From: Gloeophyllum trabeum ATCC 11539
Taxonomy: Eukaryota > Basidiomycota > Agaricomycetes > Gloeophyllales > Gloeophyllaceae
Direction of reading: 5' to 3'
Length of the DNA stretch: 35,985 nt
Assembly (NCBI RefSeq): GCF_000344685.1
Contig: NW_006920412.1
Span: forward strand, 134,757-170,741
A model generated the notes under the pieces. The model searched no databases and was not told where the DNA came from. It saw only the letters and a program-made list of their open reading frames with translations. Shown piece after piece: positions 1-11,443 of this stretch (position 1 is its first letter; each line of letters begins with the position of its first letter). The translations under genes and the position numbers were made by a program.

Positions 1-1023
1 TTTAATAGTTCGAGGGGGAAAGGAGGAGTAAGACGCTGTAGGGTAGTCCGTAGGAAGACCTAGAAAAATAAAACAAACAATTTGACACCTGAAACAAATG
101 CTAGTTGACGCTCCAGAGTATTTATCTCCGAAAAGTCGCAAGCAACGACACCTGTCGTAGGATCGTGCCCGCGGTGGTAGAAATTGCTAGAGAGACTTGG
201 TTAATTTTATTTCACTATGTAGGACTCACTGGAGATAATAAAATCAACGGCGGAGATAAATCACCCGACGAGTCAGGCCTATTGGCAAAGCTAGGATCAG
301 TTATAATTCGCTAAGTTTGACACTTTCAAACTTTGAGGGTCGCTGAGATCGTAACAACTAATTCTCTGAGATGGTGAAGTCGAAACTTGTTTTTCTGTAC
401 GCTACTTTGTACAATTTATACTACAGGAATGGCTTTGCGATCGTCCAGAGATAAATAACAAATAAACGCCGCTACCCACAGGATTGCTCAGCACTTGCCT
501 CCATTATATCACGCACCATACGACTCCCTTGCACTCCTACTTGCTCGTCCCAGCCCCTAGAGGTCGCCTCGACGCTCCGCCACCTGATCCAAGCAGTCCC
601 ATCACTCCGTGCGACGCCCCGGTCACGTGCTAATTACCTCCGGCCGCTTGCTGACTGATGCTGGCCTCATGGTGACTCTTATGCGTCCGCACCTTCGGTA
701 GTTTGATGGAAACGAGAGGGGGAGTGTGCTGGAGGGTGGGCATGAGGATGACGCCCCTCGATAGAAGTGTCCGCGGGCCCCGGAGCTAATTCATCTAAAA
801 GTTGCATAGGTTAAGTCACCCCGGAGCTCACGTTTGCGGAGATAAATCGCGGAATGGGTCCGTGTACGTCTCGGGATGCTAGGAAGTCCGGAGCTAAATA
901 GAAAAATTCTTTTAGAGCCCATAGAAGCCTAGAGGCGTGTGAGCGCTATGTTGAGTAAGCTCCGGGGGGCTTGTATGATGTGCTGAGTCCTCGTTTTTGG
1001 GGGTCAGACGATCCTGAGGCTTA
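1..1023. other. Unassigned left edge with short repeated motifs
   Basis: I recognise no gene here. Short related motifs recur: GGAGATAAAT at about 230, 255 and 837, its complement ATTTATCTCC at about 120, and CCGGAGCTAA/CCGGAGCTCA near 780, 821 and 890. This borders the truncated end of the gypsy remnant. It may be debris of another element into which, or next to which, the retrotransposon broke. No terminal repeat pair could be defined by eye. Confidence 0.4.
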
Positions 1024-1635
1024 TCAACAGTACTGTTCTGGGACCAATTCTTCGAATGTTTTTGCCTTTTTTGATTTATTGGCCTCAATAGCAATATCCA
1101 AAGCAGTGGCTCGCAGCATGTTTGTAGATAAATAATGGGCGTATTCTGGTTTATTTTGGGTTTTCTGTCTGATCCAAGTATTGGGGTCAATCATAAATAC
1201 TGAGTCTTCCTCCTCGATCTTGACTTGGTTGTTATGGTGGGAATTCTGCATTTCTGCGCAGCGCAGTGGACAACGCGTGAACTCCAATAATTGGTTATGC
1301 CAATCAATTTCGGGGTTATGGAAGTCTAGCCATTCGAAACCGAGAAATACGTCTGACTTGCCGATGTTCGTGATTAACAAGTTAAGGATTTCCTCATGGT
1401 CCCCAATTCAGCCTTTTACTCGTACATATTCGGTAATATTACCAGCTGCATTTATGGTCCCATCTGCATTAAATGCTGGTATATCTGTTTCAAAACGGTG
1501 ACGCTCTAGACCGAGTTTCGCGACAGTGTTCTCGTTGATACAAGAACCCGTGCATCCGGTGTCTAGAAGCGCTACCACGTCCCTTTTCTTTTCCGTTTCG
1601 AATTGTGTAAGGGTTAACGGCAAATCCATTTGCAT
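1024..1635 (-). pseudogene. Retropepsin and start of pol (gypsy), interrupted
   Basis: The aspartic protease active site is visible as ALLDTGCTGSCI. The flap and C-terminal half follow, with the family-typical ILGLxWL-like stretch read here as VFLGFEWLDFHNPEIDW. The frame is open on both sides of a single in-frame TGA at about 1408-1410 (after YVRVKG), so one nonsense codon splits the protease. It then runs to FEELVPEQY, the usual entry to reverse transcriptase, and stops at TGA TAA. Everything downstream in pol is deleted. Confidence 0.8.
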
Positions 1636-1989
1636 GCCATTTTTAAGCCCTCACACGACCTTGAATAATTCAGGTCCTTCAGAGAAAATAGGAGTGTCTT
1701 TTGTTTTTGGTTTTGGTGATTGTCGCACTCGATCTTTTTCCGAATATGTTTGGTTTTTATTTGAGGAATTAAGCACAGGTTTTAAGGCCCTGCCGAGCTT
1801 CTGAGAAGACTCCTCTGCCTGTTTGATTGGTTTTGTAGCATTAAATACATCCTGTGCTACTTTCGATTCAAGTTTTTTTATAGAAGTTCATAGATGCATT
1901 CTGAATATAAATACTGTCCGGAGTTGGTTCTTCTATGACTACCGCAGAATATTTGTTATGAGAATTTAGGGGCAGGGAGCTTGGTGCGT

Positions 1990-2924
1990 TCAAGCTGTGC
2001 CTAAGCCAAAACCCGCCGCTTTGAACCCTTCAGGGTCCCTCCTTGACCACTCCTTGATTGCCGTGATGAAATCGGACGTTGGCTTTGTCCAATCCACCTG
2101 TCTAACTTGGCTCGTGGTTCTCCCCTTCCTGTTGGGAATATGCCACGTGCTTCCGACTGCTTGGCTTTGCACTTAAGGCACGCCCGGTCTACGTCCATGG
2201 GTTGTCCTGGTCCCATGAACGACATTCCCATCCCATCACGTCTCTGTGGCGGTTGTGCTCTTTGCGTGGCCTGCATCTGATTTGTGACGTTAGGCACTGG
2301 CGCTCCTTCTCTCTTAGGCGGTATTGTTCTTAGGCCCCGCATAGCCTTCTCCTGCTGTCGTTCCCTCCAGGTATTGTTGAGTTTTATCAGGATGCTCTTC
2401 CATCCATCATACGTCATTGGCACCGTGACTTGTCCGTAGACTTTGTCGACGAGTGCATCGTTGACGCTGGTGCGGACGGTTTTCAGAATATACTGATCCT
2501 CCTTTTTATACCCGGCTTGGGTCATCAGTATCTCCAGCTCTTGAAAATATTCCTCCACCGGCCTTTGTCCTTGGTGCAGGTGGTCAATCTTGATCTGCGC
2601 CTGTGCAGCAAGATTCGAATCTTGGAAGGCATCGGTGATCTCTGTTTCGAAGGTCGCCCATGTCTTCTCCCAACTCTCTGTGTCGTCCTTGAAATACTGG
2701 TCGTAATAATTCTGTGACCAGACTTCCGCTTTAGGTCCTCTGAGGTATGATATAACATAATCGATTTTTTCATCGTCCGTGATCATGATGAAGTCTTTTT
2801 TGTTATTTCTCAGGTATGTGAGCACCTGTCTCCACCAAGCCTTGAACTTGGTCTTGTTTCCGTCAAAGTACTCGGGCTTTGCGATGTGCCCTTTCCTTTC
2901 CTTCTGATCATCTTCGCCTGCCAT
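1990..2924 (-). pseudogene. Retrotransposon Gag (gypsy), frameshifted
   Basis: The first ATG is at 2924 (MAGEDDQKERK). The N-terminal two thirds match the capsid-like retrotransposon Gag domain: KPEYFDGNKTKFKAWWRQV, then a YLRGPKAEVW block, a DAFQDSNLAAQAQ block and RPVEEYFQELEILM. A basic, Pro/Gln-rich linker follows. The nucleic-acid-binding zinc knuckle begins (CLKCKAKQ) but its His and last Cys are missing. From about 2172 a second frame reads NRKGRTTSQVRQVDW, which looks like the original continuation, so a frameshift lies at the knuckle. The capsid would package element RNA in virus-like particles. This copy cannot make an intact Gag. Confidence 0.8.
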
Positions 2925-2939
2925 TGCTTTGGTAATCAA

Positions 2940-4854
2940 ACCTTGGATGGTTATGGGGTTTAGATTGGGTGGGTAGATCTCGTCAGAGGCTTCTGACTGG
3001 GGTGAACATGGGGTGGTGGGATATGAAATGGGTGAGTATGCTCTGGGTGTTCCGAACCGAAATATTTCATCATCGATCTGGTAACGGTGATCAGCCGTGA
3101 TGGGAACTTCGTTGGAAGAACCAAAATCTGCTACTTAGTTCGCAGATCCTGGGTAGGTGTCGAGGCTGATGGGTAGGAATGGGAATGGTTGCAAGGCTGT
3201 CTGACCCGGGTCTTCTCGTCTGGTACCCGGCATCTGCCTTTTCGCTCAAGGGTCACAAGCCCAGGAGCTTCTGTACTCAAGGTAGGATATTGCTGCTTTT
3301 CTAAGCTCCCTGACACGACTTTTGCTGACTTTTAAAAGTCACTACGGTGCCACTACTTCCCTACGAACACTGCAACCGATGGGGATATGGTAGTCCCTGT
3401 GTCCACAGCCCGCGCTATGCATGTAGGTTTTTGCCCAGCTTAGTGCATACGCACCACCCTTAAGTACAGGCGTAGGATTCAAACGATCAGTAATAAAGGA
3501 TTGTGTTTCTATCTAGGTGCCGTCTGTAGCGCCTGATAGCCTTCAGCTGTCATTCTTGAACTTGTCTTGGGGCATAGGGTGTGATAGGATAGAATAGGGG
3601 TTCGGATATGGGATAAATGTAGGTGGTGTAGGATGGATGGGATCGGAGGGAGTACCGTGTTCGGCTCCTTGTTACAGGTGCCACGGTGAGAGTAGGTTAT
3701 GGGGGAATATCAACAATGTCGACACGAAGATGGAGGGAGAGCTTCAATCTAATGACAAGAGATGAAATGCCAGATTGAAGCTAAGGTCTGAAACCTTTGC
3801 TATCTTGGCTTATATATTGCAAGATATCCAAATATACTTATACATGTGTTAATAGTATGGTTTACATGTGTATTTAATAGAATGCAGAAACCAGCTGTTA
3901 TTAATGTAAAACGGTGTATGGGTGGTGAGGTAGCAATGCGTGGATAATAAGTGATCGTGAAGAATTTGAGAATGAGATGTGCATGGTTGTGGTGTCTTTT
4001 GCGGTTCTACATGCGTGTGTGAAACACATGTGATCGTGAAAGGGTGTTTTGATCGTAGCAGGCACTCACACGTCGGCCAACCCAGAACTGATTTACTATA
4101 GATGATATGTTTTTGTTGCTTCTGTCACTGCCCTATCAGTAGACGAGTTCCTAGTACTGGTACCTCACACATATTTGGCTAGTAATGTGATTGTAGATGT
4201 GCTGAAATAACCAGAATCAGGGCCAGCCACTACAGTCACAGGTCAATTTGCTGATACCAGCAACACTACCGGTACAGAGGCATCGAGAAACACTTACCGA
4301 CTGGGCTGGGACACTTTGTAAGTCCAAATATCACCATTTTAGGTGAAAACTGCGACCCATCTGCGAGAACCACAAACCCGTATACCCGGTGCCGCGGGTC
4401 GCGGGATGGCACGGTGTGGACGGTCCAAGCGCCGTACCCCCACCCAAGCAACCCCCGGGTTGAATACCACAGTGGCACCTGCACCCAACCTTAGTAGCCT
4501 TGACTGCAAGAGCCTCAGCCTAATGTTTTCATATGTAGCTATGTACATAGAGTGAAGTGCAAGTAACCGGATGTAATGCAGACTGATAGAGTATGATGAC
4601 ACATGTGACCGCTGATGGACAACCGGGGTTGCTGGATAATGACATGGGTTGCTGACGGGTTGTTGCTCCCAGGGGGGGTTGTTGATTAGAATTATCCCAT
4701 AAAAAGATCCCTTACAATATCCAGTAAACAAGTGATACACCACAGGTCACCTGATAGTACTTCCGGTTTGTTAGTATCAGAATGCCGTCGGTGTACACAG
4801 TACAATCGCGAGCCAGGTATGGCTGAATATGGGAGATGGCGTAGGAAATAGCCG
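2940..4854. other. Unassigned stretch right of the gypsy remnant
   Basis: No gene recognised. On the minus strand this would be the 5' leader/LTR side of the retrotransposon. A TATA-like run near 3810-3820 (AATATATAAGCC on the minus strand) could be an LTR promoter, but no TG...CA borders could be defined. The 134-codon minus frame at 4339-4743 and its overlaps have no protein-like features. Confidence 0.35.
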
Positions 4855-5583
4855 TCATGTGTGCAGCAGTGTCATGAATTGCCCTGCAGGCGCGCGAATC
4901 CCGGGACTCATCTCCATCTTCATCGGCTGTTCGGACGGATGCTGTGCGAGAGAAGACAACAGATCAAAGGCCTTTCTGAATCTACGAAAGACCGTCTGAG
5001 TTGACAGGAACAGCTGCAAGGCAGATGCTTTCTGCCGTTGAATGACGGTATCATGCGCATATCTAGCTTTGGCCTCTGCAAGTCCCTTGTGTTGGTGGGT
5101 GTATGTAATATCACGTATGAACGGGCGCTTGTAGTAAAGGAGCGTGGGAAGCAACATAGCCTGATGGCGTTTCCATACCACTGAAATGCTTGCACTGCAA
5201 TGTACATGTATTATCGTGCATCCTACGAGAACTACCGAGATACGCACCTGAAGGACACGAGATAAAATGTCGTCTATCGACCGACTGCCTACGGCACGAA
5301 ACGCGCAGTCAGTGCTATCAGTATTGGAGCCTGGTCTGAGTCCATCGTGATGCATTACTGATGATGGCTCACGAAGATTGACTAGACCTCTGGTCGATGC
5401 AACGTACCTGGGCGCTAGATGCGTTCTTGTTAGTACGAACTCTATTGGGTCCTGGCGGCGTCTAGCATCAAATACGCTGGGAGGATTTCGGCTAAATACT
5501 CTCTCGGGAGACGAGCAACCATTTTCACTTTCCAGCTCTCCCTTGCCTTCAGGGTGAAAGCACCCAAGAAATTTCTGGACCAT
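4855..5583 (-). CDS. Long open frame, hypothetical, doubtful
   Basis: The minus frame is open without a stop from 5811 down to 4855, and the part outside the neighbouring DUF4436-like gene alone is about 240 codons. Starting at ATG 5583 it would begin MVQKFLGCF and end FMTLLHT. I recognise no domain. It is rich in Arg, His and Ser, with one weakly hydrophobic stretch (SVVLVGCTIIHVHC). The start would lie only 13 bp from the divergent ATG at 5596, leaving no room for two promoters. It could be a decayed exon set, a real unknown gene, or chance. A second minus frame of 95 codons overlaps it. Confidence 0.2.
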   Translation of the reverse strand: MVQKFLGCFHPEGKGELESENGCSSPERVFSRNPPSVFDARRRQDPIEFVLTRTHLAPRYVASTRGLVNLREPSSVMHHDGLRPGSNTDSTDCAFRAVGSRSIDDILSRVLQVRISVVLVGCTIIHVHCSASISVVWKRHQAMLLPTLLYYKRPFIRDITYTHQHKGLAEAKARYAHDTVIQRQKASALQLFLSTQTVFRRFRKAFDLLSSLAQHPSEQPMKMEMSPGIRAPAGQFMTLLHT

Positions 5584-5595
5584 CTCTAGCTCGAC

Positions 5596-7402
5596 ATGAG
5601 TGCGACAACAGGGAGCGTTCCTACCGGTGGCGAGTCTCAAATGTCTGGGCAGCTGCAGCCCTCCAGAGACGCGAGCGACACAGAGACTCACTTTGACCCA
5701 TATTCTGTCATTGATCTCGGTAACGTTGCTCTCCTTCAGACGCAGCCCTCGCCCTCGAGTGTTCCTATGATTGGAGCAAGTCCGGTGACCCCTCCCTTCC
5801 TCGCTCAGCACGTATCCGGGGGTTCAGCAACAACGCGTAACACCTCCGACACTGTCAATAACGTGGAAACCGCGAAGGAGACCGGGACACTCGGGTCGTC
5901 TGGGGCTACACTCAGTGTTGCCCATGTCATGGAGTCCACACCGCCGGCAAGTGGTCGACTTCGGAGGTCCTGGGAAAAGACTTGGAAGTGGTGTCAAAGG
6001 CACTGGCTTGCTATATGCCTCATCTCTGTCGTACTGTGCCTGGTCATCAGCATACTGCGTTTGAAGCCTTTCCAGGATGCCGTGGCGACTACAAATGACA
6101 TGGTACGGAACCACTCTCATTAGGCCTTTAGCCCGACACTCACGATTCTCTTAGGTAACTCTAGATGCAACCCTCATTGCTATATCCTCGGATGCACAAA
6201 GTATGACGGTCGACTGGTACATTGATATAGTGGATGCTGCTTGTTCGCAGTACCCCAACACTACTATCAGTCTTTACTTTGACGAGTGAGTAGCGAGTGC
6301 GTCACCATGCATGTACCTTGCCTGAGAGTATTTTCCCATCTAATCAGAAACCTGCTCCGCTCTTCCTCGTCGTCTAATCCGTCTCCACCTGACAACAACC
6401 GTCCGTCGACACCGGTGTTCGTGTTGAACACCACAGAGACATGCTCTGACGACAACTTTTCCAACTCCCAGTACTTCCGAACCGAAATCGCTCTTCTCTC
6501 CGTCCCTGGCCGGACGGCGCAGTCGTATCCTTTCGAGAAGTACATCTCTATTGTTCAACACCTGTACGCGTATATTCAACCGACATGCTATGCACAGATA
6601 CAACGCATCGATATTCATGTTCGCCAGTCTACCGGACAACGTCACCTTCCCTCAAGTCGGTATCGCCAACACTTACGGAATTGCCGTGTGAGTGTTTCCA
6701 CATCATGGCGCCTTCCTTAGCGGTGCTAACGTATCTATATAGCGGGTTCAATGCGGAGCTCGACTCGTCTAGCAGCTATGCTGGCGACGGCTCGCTATAC
6801 ACAAACTTAGTCATCACTCGCGGACCAGCCATCCGCGTCTACGCCATAGCAATAGTCATCGCCATCTGTACGTCTGGATCGCTCGTTATAGATCGCTACT
6901 AACTTCGACGCATCCTCAGGGCTGGTAACGCTGACGTTCCTCTCGACCTGCATTGCCGTCGTGTTCCTGCACAGACCCATGTCCTCCACTGTCCTCGTGC
7001 TGCCCGTGGCCACCCTATTCGCGTTCACGCAGCTGCGGTCGACCCTGCCAGGGGCACCCCCAGGGTTCGGTGCGTCTCTGCCATACTTACTTCCGGCGCC
7101 ACGAAATACTCACAACTCATTTCCGATCGCGTAGGCGCTGACATTGGTGAGTGCGATGAGCGAACGACATTCCACGGAGCCCTGACTGGCCTCTTCACTA
7201 GATTTCGTCGGCATACTACCTTGCCTCGCCATAATCACCTTCTGCGTGCGTCGTCACTCTCCCATGCACCGCATTCTGTCGATCACTGATGCACTGATGC
7301 CGCTCACAGGCTGTGCTGATGACCGGCGTGTTCCTATTCGGAAATCCGGAGAATTACGCACAGGAGGCCCAGCAGCCACAAGATAAGGAAAAACAGGATT
7401 AG
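5596..7402 (+). CDS. DUF4436-like multi-pass membrane protein, copy 1 (9 exons)
   Basis: Exons 5596-6102, 6155-6285, 6348-6539, 6598-6687, 6743-6867, 6920-7069, 7135-7146, 7202-7245 and 7310-7402 join in frame to 447 codons. The first about 130 residues are Ser/Thr/Pro-rich and probably cytosolic. A membrane helix follows at about 136-156 (WLAICLISVVLCLVISIL). Next comes a region of about 170 residues with N-glycosylation sequons (NTT, NVT), presumably outside the membrane. Three C-terminal helices follow, with the hallmark LRSTLPGAPP between helices and DFVGILPC. This layout and motif resemble DUF4436, a family of unknown function in fungi and actinobacteria. Exon 7 is only 12 nt. Exon lengths match the second copy at 31.4 kb, which confirms the model. 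Substrate and role are unknown. Confidence 0.85.
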
Positions 7403-8039
7403 AGTCGGTCGAGGACGTTACGCTCTTTATTTATGATTACCGGGGACATCTAAAGTCGCAGTGTGATTGCATCTCTAGCGACTCTGTGCTTCGTCATCTA
7501 TTTATTGCCTTCTGTTTTCTGCGCCTACACGACATAGGAGTGTTCCGTTACTGATATCAGAGGACTCGGATTAATGTACTACTGGAAGCTAACTAACCAT
7601 GTATTCATGTTGTCTCCTGTATGTTAGTGGGATTCACAATCCGGGATGCTAGAAATGCCCATCGTAGGCATTTATACCTAGGAGATAATGAGGGAGGCAC
7701 ATCTTCTGGAGCCGCAAGCTGCACGAAGGGATTGCCACACCGCGTTCGCCCGTCACACCTCGATTTCACAGGATTCTTGCTATTATCAGCTGACGGAGAA
7801 GCAATAGTGGAAGATCGGCTGGAAGAAAATGTGGTGCCCCATGTTATTAGATATGGCAGACCGTTGTAGCAGCAACGTACGGTCCAGGCCTGGCAAGTGC
7901 GTGATGAGACCGAGATGAAGGATCTGACAGGATTACATTGAAACGTATATCATAGTACATTACCTACTGCACACAATTGAACGAACTGGGGAGTCGTTGG
8001 CCAAAGACTGACTTCCCATTCAAAACTGGTCACTGGCAA
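7403..8039. other. Intergenic, convergent 3' ends
   Basis: This lies between the 3' ends of the DUF4436-like gene (+) and the ISA2-like gene (-). The 82-codon plus frame at 7621-7869 (MLVGFTIRDARN) has no recognisable domain or partner exon, and I do not call it a gene. Confidence 0.4.
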
Positions 8040-8804
8040 TCACTCCTTCAGCTCCCAGCTGACCCCGCACCCGCACCCGCTTCCCTTCGCCTGCGGGTTG
8101 TCCACTATCCGGAAGCTGCTGCCAATCAATTCGGTGGCGAAGTCCACTGTCGACCCTTTCAGGAGAGAGAGGGATACGGCGTCGATGAGGATGTTAGCCG
8201 GGCGGATAGTGGGATGGGTGAAATGGCTTTTTAATAGGACGTCGGAGGGACCATGAGTTAACGATTAGGTGTGAACAAAGGAAGTAGTGCGCGTACTAGT
8301 CGTCAGGATTTCGGCTCTTCGCGAGCTCCATCTTGTACTGATACCCATGACACCCGCCCGACTCGACCGCGATTCGTAACGCAGCGTCGGGGTTGTTCTC
8401 CCGCGCGGCTATCGACCGCAATTGCTTTCAAAGACGTGTCGTCAGATTCTGCAGCTTATTGGAATGGGGGACAGAGAAAACACCTCTGCAGCGCGATCGG
8501 TGATGCTAACGCTTGCTTCCTGCTTCGGTATGAGCTCCACGTCCAGCTCTTCTTGCTCTATAGCTTCTGGAGAGGGCATGTCCAGTAGCACAGTCGGCTG
8601 GGAAGGAGGATGGATCGCGAGAGCCGCTAGAGATAGTCTGCTCGACGAGAAATACCGTCTGTGATTTGGGACAGCATCTTGACTTCGGTGCAAAGCAGCG
8701 TAATACGTTCGACATCGCGCTCGTCGACATCCAGAGAGGAACGCCTTCGGCAGAGAGACAGGACTCATTCGCGACGCCCTGGATAAAGCGTGTGTTGCCG
8801 ACAT
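8040..8804 (-). CDS. ISA2: Mitochondrial Fe-S cluster assembly protein, Isa2/ISCA2 type
   Basis: Three exons on the minus strand (8804-8484, 8424-8297, 8226-8040) give 211 residues. About 95 N-terminal residues are basic, Ser/Arg-rich and nearly free of acids, fitting a mitochondrial presequence. The A-type carrier domain follows: SVSITDRAAEQLRSIAARE, then ALRIAVESGGCHGYQY, then TELIGSSFRIVDNP and GSGCGCGVSW. The three conserved cysteines (GGCHG and CGC) that bind the cluster are all present. Isa1/Isa2 with Iba57 mature [4Fe-4S] proteins in the mitochondrial matrix. Choice between Isa1 and Isa2 rests on the ESGGCHGYQY form. ATG 8804 is the first in-frame methionine. The gene is divergent from the YCII gene. 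Confidence 0.93.
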
Positions 8805-9040
8805 AGCAGTTATGTCAAGTCGCGGATTCAAGAGGTGGTCAGACGTTCAGACTGACTAACCAATGCGGTCCACGGAGAAACAAATACCACATTCGGACAA
8901 GCACGTGGACTCCCGGACCCGGGCCGGTCCCCGGGGACGACCGACGCAGGCTCAGTCATCCTGAACCTTCCTGAACCTCCTAAAATGTACCTCCGAGGCC
9001 GATAGCCTTATACCCCAGATTGTTGCGGGCAAGGCTCGCA
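8805..9040. promoter_or_regulatory. Divergent promoter between ISA2 and YCII genes
   Basis: About 240-340 bp separate the two start codons, which face away from each other, so both promoters lie here. On the YCII side a TATA-like TATAAAT sits at 9080-9086, inside the possible presequence frame. It is followed by a pyrimidine-rich run (TTCCCTCTCTCG), the usual fungal setting for transcription start. Confidence 0.5.
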
Positions 9041-9579
9041 ATGATCCGCTCATCGTGCTCGGTCCTCACGCGTTCCATCTATAAATCGCGCAACCCTGCG
9101 TTCCCTCTCTCGTTCTTCCCGTCATCGTCTATCGCAGCCAGGAAAATGTCGACTCAGAACTACTTTGTGTACGCTCCTGACTATACGGACGAGGGCGCGT
9201 ATGCAAGGAGGCTGGAAGTGAGGCCGAAGCACCTGGAGAATGCGAAGGCATTAGTCGATAAGGGGATTATCAGTGCGTGTCAGCTACCTCGTTGTGATCT
9301 GCGAGTACCGAACGTTCAACGCAGAGATCGGTGGCGCACTGATTGACCCCGCCACTGAGCATTCGGAGACCAAGAAGCTCATCGGGTCGACGCTGTTCGT
9401 ACAGGCATCGAGCATCGATGAAGTGAAGAAGCTCGTCGAGAGCGACATCTATTGGACCTCGAACGTCGTGAGTGTCAAGAACATGCTCGAGGTCTCTGAA
9501 CAGCTTACTGATGTATCACGTTGTGCAGTGGGACAAGGAGAAGACGGTCATCACGCCGTTTGCGGGTGCTCTTCCATGA
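9041..9579 (+). CDS. YCII-related domain protein
   Basis: Exons 9041-9272, 9325-9467 and 9529-9579 join in frame (phase 1, then phase 0) to 141 residues. The core from MSTQNYFVYAPDYTDE onward is a YCII fold: YARRLEVRPKHLENAKALV, GGALIDP, STLFVQASSIDEVKKL, then DIYWTSNVWDKEK and a C-terminal ITPFAGALP. YCII proteins are small alpha-beta barrel proteins, usually dimeric, of unclear enzymatic role. There are two possible starts: ATG 9041 adds 35 residues rich in Ser/Arg with no acids (presequence-like), while ATG 9146 gives the usual 106-residue form. The TATA box at 9080 favours the shorter form, or both through alternative transcription starts. Confidence 0.9.
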
Positions 9580-11443
9580 GCGATGAGCGGATACTTACGG
9601 TGTAACCATGGATCAGGATTTGAATGTAACATTATTAGCGGTGCAGCGCTCGGAGGTCTCGTAGTTGCGAGTAGGATATGGCGTTCACCGTGGTCGCGGG
9701 CGAATACGTCTCCGGCTGGTGATAACGCGATACCCTGCGGCGCACCTTAGACCACTGAACCTGTGTTGGGGATGCGCGGTGCACAGTCCGTAGTACCTCG
9801 CGTCTTCAACGTGGTATCTGGTGAGCGTATGTGGGTCAACGGAAACGTCCTTACGTTTCGGTGGTTTCCTAGGCACTTGTCCGGTGGTGAGTAGCAGCTC
9901 CTATAGCGGGAGCACCGCGCACCCATACCTCCTAGATTGTTATGATGCCCTAGCGAGCCTCGCTAAAGTGGAGGGGTCCTGCGAAATCTATCAATGTACG
10001 ATCCCAAGGATGAAGGCGGGCATGTCTATTGCGCGAACGGGCCCCTTTGCTCGAGCCATCGGGAAGGGGAGGGAGAACAAGAGTACCAGCGTGTGGCTGT
10101 AGGTGGAAATACCCAGCGTATCGTTCTCTATTGTTCTTGCTATCTAAGGTCACTCAGAGTCCATATATCATTTAACGGGCATGGTCCTCCCGGCAATGGC
10201 ACCTCCGAAACATTGTGGCGGACAGCATGCCCGAGCTTGCATAGCACCCCGGTTATACCGCGCACCAGGCGAACTCGTAGAGGTAAAGATTCTCCGAGGT
10301 GTTGCTCGTTGTGCCAGGATACAGCAGTACAGAATTGTCGTGCTATGACAAATGTCCTGTTGGCGAAGGATGTCTAGACTCACAGCGCGATAGGCACAGT
10401 TGTACCTCGGAGTACAGTAACCCCACCACACCATACTTTCGTGGCGATGTTCTTACTTTTGTCCTCATACAGTAAAGTGCTGGCTGACTCATCCACGTAC
10501 CCATGCTGACTGCCCTGTACGCAGTAATGTCTAGGTGAGGCCGCGTTCAGCATGAAGACGCTATTGTTCACTGTGCCTTGCATGATAGATCCATCGTGTG
10601 GCACACGCCTCTTGCGTAACATGCGCTCATATTCATTCGGTCCCCAGGCTAGCAGGTCCCTTTCCCCCGGCGTGTATTTCCAGACACAATGACGAAGTCC
10701 GTCTATCCCGCTTCATCAGGTTATTTCTAGGACGGTACGATGGCCGAATGCGATACACCTGACGGTGTACGTCTCTTAGGCTTCGCAGCCGAGACGCTCT
10801 TGGTTATCGGTACCGAAGAGCTCGAGGTTCGTTCTCTTTTGTTCCACGCTGTATTTGCTAGCGAAGAGACAGGACCAGTGATGCCAGTGTGGCGGCAATC
10901 ATGGCCCCCGTCCGGCCCATCCGACCACCTGGGATAGCACTGTTCACTCAATAGCTTCTCTTATCCTCCAGGTGTCCACCACATCTCCCCGGCTGGAACT
11001 ACATCATCTCTGGTTCCGTTAGGACCGCAATGCGACGTTGAGCGCAAATACCAGCCACACTACCATAAATAGCTCCACCGCACAGCCACCGCCGGAATCG
11101 AAGCCGACGTTGTGGGCGCCTCGTTTTCCCCGACGTACCTGACGTTATTGTGAAGTTCCGTTCCTATCCCAAGCCACATCCCGGCTGTGTTATTGTCTGG
11201 CAGGATGCCTGTGACAGTGGTACACGTACCACCGATGCATCACTGCCTCGAATGGCCGGATCCGTAAGTGCGCATGCGAACGCGGTCAATCTGGCTTCGG
11301 GACGAAGGTAAGACAATTGCGAGTGCGTTATTGTGATATTGACGTCCTGGGTAGTAACGCTGCCCGAGATGATTATGGAATGTGCGGACGATGACAATAT
11401 CGCTCGTGGCGTCGGGCCACTCGGAAGGGGGCTTTCGCGACGG
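9580..11443. other. Unassigned 1.9 kb before the pheromone gene
   Basis: No gene recognised. On the minus strand some frames look protein-like. One is open from about 10705 to 10380 and includes PGERDLLAWGPNEYER. It could splice (10434 to 10371) to a frame reading TSFANRTFVIARQFC, but further joins fail and no family is evident. A plus frame at 10740-10937 (MAECDTPDG) is equally unplaced. This may be a decayed gene. No seven-helix pheromone receptor was seen here. Confidence 0.35.

Larger units (their letters stand above)
1024..2939 (-). mobile_element. Ty3/gypsy-type LTR retrotransposon remnant (gag-protease, truncated)
   Basis: Read on the minus strand, the order is gag (2924 to about 1990), retropepsin (1635-1408) and the protease-RT linker (1380-1024), the order of Ty3/gypsy elements. 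The coding sequence ends just after a VPEQY motif, which in this family stands at the entry of reverse transcriptase; RT, RNase H and integrase are absent. A frameshift lies in the Gag zinc knuckle and a nonsense codon in the protease, so the copy is dead. I could not find a convincing 5' LTR or tRNA primer-binding site to the right of gag. Confidence 0.85.

Noticed and set aside
3470..3490. B-box-like GGATTCAAAC hinting at a tRNA or SINE
   Set aside because: No A box or cloverleaf could be drawn around it on either strand.
4251..4262. TGGTATCAG on the minus strand as a tRNA-Met primer-binding site for the gypsy element
   Set aside because: Only about nine bases match, the preceding sequence does not end in CA, and the leader to gag would be over 1.3 kb.
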